From an uncultured Microbacteriaceae bacterium (GTDB taxonomy: Bacteria > Actinomycetota > Actinomycetes > Actinomycetales > Microbacteriaceae), in NCBI GenBank assembly GCA_934661165.1, contig CAKUJB010000017.1, forward strand, positions 1 through 22,340: DNA of 22,340 nt, read 5' to 3'. Position numbers and translations under genes: made by a program. This document shows, in pieces, positions 16,286-22,340 of the stretch; within the stretch, counting starts at the first letter, position 1, and each line of letters opens with the position of its first letter. The notes below the pieces were generated by a model, which saw nothing but the letters and a program-made list of their open reading frames with translations, had not been told where the DNA came from and did not search any database.

Positions 16286-18469
16286 GTGAGCGAGCACCAC
16301 GGACACCATGGCCATGCCGACCACGCAGGTCACGGTGCGCACGAGCACGCCGGGCACGAGGGGCACGAGGGGCACCAGCACGCCGGGCACGCCGGGCACT
16401 CGGACCACCAGGCGCACGCCGATCATCACGATCATTCGGCGCACGCGCACTCGAGTGGCGGCCACACGGACCATGACCACGGCGCACACGACCACAGCGC
16501 CCACGTCGGACAGTACCGACGGCTGTTCTGGATCAACCTGCTCCTCGGCATCCCGGTCGTCGCCTGCTCCCCCATGTTCGCCATGCTGCTCGGCTATGAG
16601 CTGCCGGGCTGGACGATCTGGATCGCCGCGATCCTCGGCACCGTGATGTACGTCTGGGGCGGGCGGCCCTTCCTGACCGGCGCTGTCGACGAGCTCCGCG
16701 CGCGGCGACCCGGGATGATGCTGCTCATCGGGCTCGCGATCACCGTCGCATTCCTCGCGTCCTGGGGCGCGACGCTCGGGCTGCTCGGACACGAGCTCGA
16801 GTTCTGGTGGGAGCTGGCGCTCCTCATCGTCATCATGCTGCTCGGCCACTGGATCGAGATGCGCTCGCTCGCGGCGACGACCTCAGCGCTCGGCTCGCTC
16901 GCGGCGCTGCTGCCGGATCTCGCCGACCGCGTCGAGGGCGATGCCATCGTCCAAGTCGCACCGAGTGCGCTCCGCGTCGGCGACCTCGTCATCGTGCGGC
17001 CAGGTGGTCGCGTCCCGGCCGACGGCCGGATCATCGCGGGCCAGGCCGACATGGACGAGTCGATGCTCACCGGCGAGTCACGGCCCGTCGCGCGCGGCAT
17101 CGGCGACTCGGTGACCGCCGGCACGGTCGCGACCGACTCGGGACTCCGCGTCGAGATCACCGCGACGGGCGACGACACCGCGCTCGCGGGCATCCAGCGC
17201 CTGGTCGCCGAGGCGCAGCACTCGTCATCCCGCGCGCAGCGCATCGCGGATCGGGCCGCGGGCTGGCTGTTCTGGTTCGCGCTCGGCGCCGCGGCGATCA
17301 CGGCGATCGTGTGGGGGCTGCTCGGTGACCCCGATGCGGCGGTCGTGCGAACGGTCTCGGTGCTCGTCATCGCCTGTCCGCACGCGCTCGGTCTCGCGAT
17401 CCCCCTCGTCGTCTCGATCGCGACAGAGCGCGCCGCGCGCAGCGGTGTCCTCGTCAAGGATCGGCTCGCGCTCGAGGGCATGCGCACGGTCGACGTGGTC
17501 CTCTTCGACAAGACCGGGACGCTCACGGTCGGTGAGCCGGTCGTGACGGAGGTCGCGACGAATGCTCGGGTCGAGGAGGCCGTCGTCCTCGCCCTGGCCG
17601 CCGCGGCCGAGTCCGACAGCGAGCACCCGCTCGCGCGGGGCATCGTGCGCGCCGCCGTCGAGCGCGGGCTCGACCTCCCTCGTGCAAGCGAGTTCTCGTC
17701 GTCGCCCGCGGTCGGCGTCGCCGCCCTCGTCGATGGCGCCCGCATCCGGGTCGGCGGCCCCTACCTGCTCGAGGAGATCGGCGCCGCCGAGCTCGGCGTG
17801 GCGGAGTCCTGGCGCCACGAGGGCGCGATCATCCTCCACGTCGTGCGCGACAGCGAGGTGATCGGCGCCCTCAAGCTCGCCGACGAGATCCGTCCGGAGT
17901 CCCGCGATGCGGTCGCGGCGCTGCATCGCCTCGGGGTCGAGGTCGCGATGATCACCGGTGACGCGGCGGCGGTCGCGAATGCGGTCGGCGCGGAGCTCGG
18001 CATCGATCGCGTCTTCGCGGGCGTGCGCCCCGAGGACAAGGCCGGGATGGTCGCCTCGCTGCAGCAGCAGGGCAAGCGGGTCGCGATGGTCGGCGACGGG
18101 GTCAACGACGCGCCCGCGCTCGCCCAAGCCGATGTCGGGATCGCGATCGGCGCCGGCACCGACGTCGCGATCGCGTCGGCCGGTGTCGTGCTCGCGAGCT
18201 CGGATCCGCGCAGTGTCCTCAGCGTCATCGAGCTGTCCCGTGCCGCGTACCGGAAGATGCAGCAGAACCTCTGGTGGGCCGCGGGCTACAACCTCCTCGC
18301 GGTCCCCCTCGCCGCGGGCGTCCTCGCCCCCATCGGCTTCGTACTGCCGATGTCCGTCGGGGCGATCCTCATGTCGCTGTCGACGATCGTCGTCGCGCTG
18401 AACGCGCAGCTGCTGCGTCGCCTGGATCTCTCGCCGGGTGCGGTGGTGCGGCGCGCGCATTCCTCCTGA
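16286..18469 (+). CDS. copB: CopB-type copper-translocating P-type ATPase
   Basis: This 727-residue P1B ATPase exports copper across the membrane using ATP. The first 73 residues carry 28 histidines in HGH, DHHDH and AGH repeats, a probable metal-binding tail. Transmembrane segments follow, and the ion-binding motif is CPH (364-366), which marks the CopB/P1B-3 group, thought to prefer Cu(II) or Cu(I), as opposed to CPC in CopA. Conserved catalytic motifs are TGES (262-265), DKTGT (408-412, phosphorylated Asp), HP (447-448) and GDGVNDAP. There is no N-terminal CxxC heavy-metal domain. GTG 16286 follows GGGAGG 5 nt upstream. It is plus strand, behind a hairpin terminator and its own -10. It fits the recurrent copper theme of the window. 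Confidence 0.96.
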   Translation: MSEHHGHHGHADHAGHGAHEHAGHEGHEGHQHAGHAGHSDHQAHADHHDHSAHAHSSGGHTDHDHGAHDHSAHVGQYRRLFWINLLLGIPVVACSPMFAMLLGYELPGWTIWIAAILGTVMYVWGGRPFLTGAVDELRARRPGMMLLIGLAITVAFLASWGATLGLLGHELEFWWELALLIVIMLLGHWIEMRSLAATTSALGSLAALLPDLADRVEGDAIVQVAPSALRVGDLVIVRPGGRVPADGRIIAGQADMDESMLTGESRPVARGIGDSVTAGTVATDSGLRVEITATGDDTALAGIQRLVAEAQHSSSRAQRIADRAAGWLFWFALGAAAITAIVWGLLGDPDAAVVRTVSVLVIACPHALGLAIPLVVSIATERAARSGVLVKDRLALEGMRTVDVVLFDKTGTLTVGEPVVTEVATNARVEEAVVLALAAAAESDSEHPLARGIVRAAVERGLDLPRASEFSSSPAVGVAALVDGARIRVGGPYLLEEIGAAELGVAESWRHEGAIILHVVRDSEVIGALKLADEIRPESRDAVAALHRLGVEVAMITGDAAAVANAVGAELGIDRVFAGVRPEDKAGMVASLQQQGKRVAMVGDGVNDAPALAQADVGIAIGAGTDVAIASAGVVLASSDPRSVLSVIELSRAAYRKMQQNLWWAAGYNLLAVPLAAGVLAPIGFVLPMSVGAILMSLSTIVVALNAQLLRRLDLSPGAVVRRAHSS

Positions 18470-18482
18470 TGCGCGTCCGTAC

Positions 18483-18491
18483 TTATCCACA
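18483..18491 (+). other. Perfect DnaA box (TTATCCACA)
   Basis: A consensus TTATCCACA lies 13 bp after the ATPase stop. It is isolated: no second box or AT-rich region was noticed, so it is not an origin. It may be chance or a DnaA titration/regulatory site. Confidence 0.35.
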
Positions 18492-18493
18492 TT

Positions 18494-18522
18494 CCAGCGC
18501 CCTTCGCACTGCAGAGCGCTGG
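18494..18522 (+). terminator. Possible hairpin after the copper ATPase
   Basis: CCAGCGC pairs with GCGCTGG across a 15-nt loop, 25 bp after the ATPase stop. The loop is long and no T-tract follows, so a terminator role is tentative. A perfect TGACGTCA palindrome lies just downstream (18523-18530). Confidence 0.35.
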
Positions 18523-18586
18523 TGACGTCATAGTGTCGTTGGCATCTCACACCAGATCGGCGCAGACTTGAGGAGTGGATCTCACC

Positions 18587-18856
18587 GTGGGGATTGACAC
18601 CATTGCCACTCTGATCGCGATGGCCGTCGGCATCGTGAGCCTCGGTGCCGTCGTGCTCGCGTCAAATCAGCGCACACGCACGGAGCTCAGGGGCGAAATC
18701 GCCGAACTCCGCGCTGAGCTCAAGGGCGACATCGCCGAGCTCCGCGCTGAGCTCAAGGGCGACATCGCACGGCTCGACGAGCGCGTGTACGCCCTCGCTG
18801 CGGGTCTTGCGCCGCGACTCGCGTCGTCGACGACCGACCGCCCGGACAACACCTAA
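18587..18856 (+). CDS. Small single-pass membrane protein with coiled-coil repeats
   Basis: This 89-residue protein has an N-terminal membrane segment (IDTIATLIAMAVGIVSLGAVVLA) followed by tandem 11-residue coiled-coil repeats (AELRAELKGDI, twice, with a preceding partial copy) and a polar tail. No family is recognised. The repeat is also visible in DNA as two 33-bp units. GTG 18587 is used because GAGGAG lies 11 nt upstream; the in-frame GTG at 18575 is too close to that site. It lies alone, 300 bp before the Nudix/helicase pair, in the part of the window with altered base composition. It could be an accessory membrane component, but there is no direct evidence. Confidence 0.6.
   Translation: MGIDTIATLIAMAVGIVSLGAVVLASNQRTRTELRGEIAELRAELKGDIAELRAELKGDIARLDERVYALAAGLAPRLASSTTDRPDNT
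18701..18766 (+). repeat. Two tandem 33-bp repeats
   Basis: Units 18701-18733 and 18734-18766 differ by one base (GAACTC versus GAGCTC) and each encode 11 residues (AELRAELKGDI). A diverged partial unit precedes them. The near identity implies recent duplication or slippage. Confidence 0.85.
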
Positions 18857-19156
18857 GCGCATTCCCGCAGGCGGATGTGGCCGGTCGGCGCGACCCGATG
18901 TACAGTCCACGGTCATCGTGGCGCAGCTTGCACAGCTGCCGCGACGTGGAGATCGTCCGTCGAATGCAGCGCTGCGGCATCGTGCCGGTCGCCGCGCTAG
19001 TCGTCGGTGCGGCGGCCGACCTCGCATAGCGGCCCGATCACCATCGCCGGGGCCGCCGACGTCCTCGCCCGCGGGATCCTGCCGTTTCTTTGAGCGCCTC
19101 ACCGAGCCGCCGCCTGCGCCCCGATAGGCTGCGAGCACGGACAGCCGGAGGGCGGG
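18857..19156. other. 300-bp gap without a credible gene
   Basis: No reading frame here looks like a protein. It holds two adjacent small hairpins (CCACG-GTCAT-CGTGG at 18909-18923 and GCAGCT-TGCAC-AGCTGC at 18925-18941), two copies of the GAATGC word, and a -10-like TAGGCT (19125-19130). It may be a relic or boundary of the accessory segment. No tRNA or attachment site was recognised. Confidence 0.5.
19125..19130 (+). promoter_or_regulatory. Putative -10 box for the Nudix-helicase pair
   Basis: TAGGCT matches TANNNT and lies 26 nt before the Nudix ATG, ahead of its GGAGGG ribosome-binding site. No -35 was convincing. Confidence 0.35.
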
Positions 19157-19558
19157 ATGGTCAAGCAGATCAACGTCGTGGGCGCGGTGATCATCCGCGA
19201 TGGGTTGGTGCTGTGCGCCCAGCGGGGGCTGCAGACCACCCTCGGCGGAATGTGGGAATTCCCAGGCGGCAAGATTGAGCCCGACGAGACGCCTCGTGAG
19301 GCCCTGGAGCGCGAGATCCGGGAGGAGCTTGCACTCGACGTCGAGGTCGGCGATCAGGTCGCGGTGACGACGCACTCGTATTCATTCGGGGACGTCACGC
19401 TGACGACGTTCTACTGCACGCTGCTGTCCGGCGAGGTGGTGCTCAGCGAGCACGAGGCGATCGTTTGGCTGGCGCCCCACGAACTCGACACCCTGGAGTG
19501 GGCGCCCGCCGATGTCCCCGCGGTCCATTCCATCGCCCAGAGATTCGCCTCGGCGTGA
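19157..19558 (+). CDS. Nudix hydrolase (MutT-like)
   Basis: This 133-residue protein has a Nudix box from Gly38 to Leu60: G38-x5-E44-x7-R52-E53-I54-x-E56-E57, with Ala replacing the final conserved Gly. Nudix enzymes hydrolyse nucleoside diphosphate-linked compounds; MutT types remove oxidised dNTPs such as 8-oxo-dGTP. The short length, GGMWEFPGGK start and THSYSFGDVTLTTFYC region fit the MutT/NudG subfamily. ATG 19157 follows GGAGGG 4 nt upstream. Its stop overlaps the next start as GTGA, so the helicase is translationally coupled. The constant pairing with a DUF3427 helicase, as known elsewhere, suggests the substrate may be a nucleotide made or altered in that system, not simply housekeeping dGTP cleanup (inference). 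Confidence 0.93.
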   Translation: MVKQINVVGAVIIRDGLVLCAQRGLQTTLGGMWEFPGGKIEPDETPREALEREIREELALDVEVGDQVAVTTHSYSFGDVTLTTFYCTLLSGEVVLSEHEAIVWLAPHELDTLEWAPADVPAVHSIAQRFASA

Positions 19559-22340
19559 GCGAGCGGGGACTCGAGACCTACGGCCCGCTTGGCCGCGACG
19601 TCGGCTTCGGGTACCTCGACCAGCGGCTCGATGCGCCCCGCCGCCACCACCCACAGCTCGTCCTCAACGATGAACGAGGCACGGTGCTGCAGGCGATTCG
19701 GCGCGAGCTCCGCACCGCTTCAGCGTTCTCGTTCTCGGTCGCTTTCGTCTCGGCATCTGGGATAGCACTGCTCAAACAGTCACTTATCGACTTCGCAGGC
19801 GTCGGCGAGATCATCACTTCCGACTACTTGGGGTTCAACTCCCCCACCGCCTTCGCTGAACTCCTAGCGCTCGAGGACATTGGGATCCGCGCTCGCCTGC
19901 ATCGCAGCGGCGCATTCCATCCGAAAGGCTATGTCTTCCGCCGGGAGGGCCACATCACCGCCATCCTCGGAAGCTCCAACCTGACAGAAGCCGCGCTGCT
20001 GAAGAACCATGAGTGGAATCTCAAGGTCAGCGCGGCGTCGGACAGCGACCTCGCTGCGCAGTTCAGCAATCTCGTCGACGCCGAGCAACTGAACTCTGAC
20101 CCGCTCAGCCCCGACTGGGTCAAGAGCTACGCAGTCGAATGGTCCGCGCCCGCGCGGCGCGCAGCCTCCTCCGACAGCACTGCCGTGCAAGGACCAACGC
20201 GCGACCCGTTACCTTCGATCGCGGTCGCCACCGAGCCGCTTGCGCCAGCAACGACGATTGAGCCCAACGCGATGCAGGTGGCAGCTCTTGGTTCGATCCA
20301 GGCCATGCGCGATTCTGGTGAGCGAAAGGCGCTCGTCATCTCCGCAACCGGCACGGGGAAGACCATGCTCGCCGCGCTGGACGTGCGCGCCGCGAAGCCA
20401 CATCGAATGCTCTTCATTGCACATCGTGAGCAAATCCTCGATCGAGCCATCGAAGAGTTCAGTCGCGTACTCGGCGCACCGAGATCCACGTTCGGCAAGC
20501 TGAGCGGTGGCACGAAGCACCCTGACCGGCAGTTCCTATTCTCGACGGTGCAAACGTTGTCCCGCCCGGACACGCTGGCGTCGTTTGACCCATACGAGTT
20601 CGACTACATCCTGGTCGACGAGGTCCACCGCGCGGCAGCGAGCACCTATCAACGCGTCCTAGAGCATTTCCGGCCAGGCTTTCTGCTGGGGCTCACGGCG
20701 ACCCCCGAACGAACTGACGGCTCAAGCGTGTTTGAGCTCTTCGATTTCAACGTGCCATACGAGATTCGACTTGGCGACGCACTGCGCGAAGGCATGCTCT
20801 CGCCATTCCACTACTACGGCGTTGCGGACTTCGTCTGGGACGACGGGACGACCACGACTGAGGCCACGCCGCTGTTCCGACTCGTGTCCGAGGATCGCGT
20901 TCAACATCTCCTCGCGACCCTGCATCGATATGGCCAGGCCGGGGTCCCACCCCGCGGGCTGATCTTCTGTAGCCGCAAGGAGGAGGCCCGTCAGCTTGCC
21001 GCGGAGCTGAACGGGCAGCGGCTTCGCGGCCAGCAGCTCCGCACCCTGGCGCTGACCGGGGACGACAGCGTCCCAGCGCGCGAGGCCGGGGTGCGCGCGC
21101 TCGAGCGTGGTGAGCTCGACTACCTCATCACCGTCGACGTGTTCAACGAAGGGGTGGACATCCCGACGGTGAACCAGATCGTCATGCTCCGGCAAACACA
21201 GTCCGCGATCGTGTTCGTGCAGCAGCTCGGGCGAGGCCTTCGCAAGGCGGCTGGGAAGGAATATTTGGTCGTCATTGACTTCATCGGCAACTACGCGAAC
21301 AACTATCTGATCCCCGTCGCGCTGTTTGGCGACGACTCACTGAATCGTGAGTCGCTCCGTGAGAAGCTCATCGCTGCCGAGGAGCGTGGATCGATTGCCG
21401 GGCTTTCCAGCGTGTCATTTGACGCGATCGCGCAAGCGCGCGTGCTGAGGTCGGTGCAAACAGCGAAGCTCGATAGTCTGCACAACCTCAAGGCTGCGAT
21501 CGAGACCGTGCGCAATCGGCTGGGTCGCTTGCCTCGCCTGCACGACTTCGTTCGCTTTGAGTCAGTGGACCCCGTCGTGCTTGCGACCAAGCTTGGCAGC
21601 TATCCGGCGCTCACCGCGAAGCTCTTCCAAGGCGAGAGTCATGGTCTCACCGAGCGCGAGCTCAGCTACCTCCAGATGTTGTCGTCCGAGATGCTCGACG
21701 CGAAACGGCTGCACGAATCGGTCCTGCTGAAGTGCCTCCTCGTGCGTCGCGAGCTCACAATCGACGAGGTGAGCGCATTGTTCTCAGCGGCTGGCATCGC
21801 TGCGACTGCCGCGCATGTCGAAAGTGCGATCAGCACCCTCTCGCTCGAATGGCACAACGACATCGAGCGCAAACGATACGCCGGTGCCGCGCCCTTGGAG
21901 CGAGTCGCGGGTGGGGTGCGGCTGCGCCCCGAGTTCGCAGCCGCGTATTTCGAATCACCAGCATTCCGGGATCACGTGGACGACCTCCTCCTGACGACCC
22001 AACATCTCGTCGTCGAGCGTTTTGAACTCCGCACTCCGTTTACATCCGGCCGTCAATACAGCCGCAAGGACGCGAGCCGCATCCTGAACTGGTCAAGCAA
22101 CATGTACTCGACCATCTATGGGTATCGCGTGGACACCGAGACCGGCACCTGTCCGATCTTCTTGCGACTCCACAAGCCCGAGGAAGTCTCGGCGAGCACC
22201 GCATACGAGGACACGCTCCTCGATCCGAGCACACTGCTCTGGTACACCCGGAGTCGGCGCACCCTCCAGAGCGCCGAAGTGAAGGCCATCGTCGAGAACT
22301 CGGTTGATCTGCACGTCTTCGTCCAGAAAGACGATGCCGA
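19555..22340 (+). CDS. PLD nuclease-helicase-DUF3427 protein (3' end missing)
   Basis: The frame is open to the window edge (928 residues visible). It has an N-terminal phospholipase-D-like nuclease domain with HPK (122-124) and GSSNLT (139-144), then a superfamily-2 helicase: Walker A ATGTGKT (264-270), DEVH box (355-358), TATPERTD (381-388) and QQLGRGLR (556-563). The C-terminus carries the DUF3427 signature (YSRKDASRILNW, STIYGYRVD, STAYEDTLLDPSTLLWYTRSRRT). The protein probably binds and moves along DNA and cuts it. The start GTG 19555 overlaps the Nudix stop by 4 nt. GC is low for this genome: 35 of 60 bases in 19801-19860 versus 47 of 60 in 12421-12480, which suggests horizontal transfer. 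No stop is in sight; DUF3427 proteins are typically about 1000 residues, so the end is probably close. Confidence 0.94.
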   Translation, partial: MSERGLETYGPLGRDVGFGYLDQRLDAPRRHHPQLVLNDERGTVLQAIRRELRTASAFSFSVAFVSASGIALLKQSLIDFAGVGEIITSDYLGFNSPTAFAELLALEDIGIRARLHRSGAFHPKGYVFRREGHITAILGSSNLTEAALLKNHEWNLKVSAASDSDLAAQFSNLVDAEQLNSDPLSPDWVKSYAVEWSAPARRAASSDSTAVQGPTRDPLPSIAVATEPLAPATTIEPNAMQVAALGSIQAMRDSGERKALVISATGTGKTMLAALDVRAAKPHRMLFIAHREQILDRAIEEFSRVLGAPRSTFGKLSGGTKHPDRQFLFSTVQTLSRPDTLASFDPYEFDYILVDEVHRAAASTYQRVLEHFRPGFLLGLTATPERTDGSSVFELFDFNVPYEIRLGDALREGMLSPFHYYGVADFVWDDGTTTTEATPLFRLVSEDRVQHLLATLHRYGQAGVPPRGLIFCSRKEEARQLAAELNGQRLRGQQLRTLALTGDDSVPAREAGVRALERGELDYLITVDVFNEGVDIPTVNQIVMLRQTQSAIVFVQQLGRGLRKAAGKEYLVVIDFIGNYANNYLIPVALFGDDSLNRESLREKLIAAEERGSIAGLSSVSFDAIAQARVLRSVQTAKLDSLHNLKAAIETVRNRLGRLPRLHDFVRFESVDPVVLATKLGSYPALTAKLFQGESHGLTERELSYLQMLSSEMLDAKRLHESVLLKCLLVRRELTIDEVSALFSAAGIAATAAHVESAISTLSLEWHNDIERKRYAGAAPLERVAGGVRLRPEFAAAYFESPAFRDHVDDLLLTTQHLVVERFELRTPFTSGRQYSRKDASRILNWSSNMYSTIYGYRVDTETGTCPIFLRLHKPEEVSASTAYEDTLLDPSTLLWYTRSRRTLQSAEVKAIVENSVDLHVFVQKDDA

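Noticed and set aside
16286..16505. Histidine-rich repeat region as a separate gene or repeat array
   Set aside because: It is in frame with the P-type ATPase and preceded by that gene's ribosome-binding site; the DNA repeats are imperfect and follow the His codons.
18483..18491. Replication origin suggested by the DnaA box
   Set aside because: Only one box, no AT-rich unwinding region and no dnaA/dnaN genes.
18901..18970. A possible tRNA-like stretch (GTGGCGCAGCTTGC)
   Set aside because: It lacks an acceptor stem, a T-arm with TTCRA and a sensible anticodon arm.

Overview
This window is a piece of a very GC-rich actinobacterial chromosome, most likely a member of the Microbacteriaceae or a related Micrococcales family. 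The clues are the strong GC3 bias, GTG starts, TANNNT-type -10 boxes with several apparently leaderless starts, a DivIVA-like coiled-coil protein, a long-form GapB-type GAPDH and a copper nitrite reductase fused to a membrane domain. The taxonomic call is inference. No rRNA, tRNA, IS element or CRISPR array was found.

Layout: (1) 1-3795, minus strand: a probable operon read right to left as pirin, a GNAT-AAA+ ATPase fusion, a cupin lipoprotein, and a Tat/lipoprotein multicopper oxidase cut by the left edge. (2) 3853-5882, plus strand: a degenerate dihydropteroate-synthase-like protein and a DivIVA-like coiled-coil protein, divergent from pirin. (3) 5898-8962: methylmalonate-semialdehyde dehydrogenase (minus) divergent from GapB-type GAPDH (plus), with overlapping back-to-back promoters. 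(4) 8964-10331, minus: an unrecognised multi-pass membrane protein that converges on GAPDH across a palindrome containing both stop codons. (5) 10458-14299, plus: a two-gene unit of an NnrS-like membrane protein and an 894-residue fusion of membrane domain, cupredoxin and NirK nitrite reductase. (6) 14286-16127: a DUF6512-like membrane protein and a MarR regulator (minus), divergent from an F420-dependent NADP reductase-like protein. (7) 16286-18469, plus: a CopB-type copper P-type ATPase with a histidine-rich N-terminus. (8) 18470-22340: a lower-GC accessory segment with a small membrane/coiled-coil protein, then a translationally coupled Nudix hydrolase and PLD-helicase-DUF3427 protein, cut by the right edge.

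Functional themes: copper and redox chemistry recurs (multicopper oxidase, NirK fusion, NnrS-like partner, CopB ATPase). The right end differs in base composition and carries a two-gene module that looks like a nucleic-acid-processing or defence cassette.

Across the window, and independent of gene or strand, the 7-mer GAATGCG (CGCATTC) is conspicuously frequent. It occurs in more than one reading frame and often forces otherwise rare codons, which suggests the DNA word itself is being retained.
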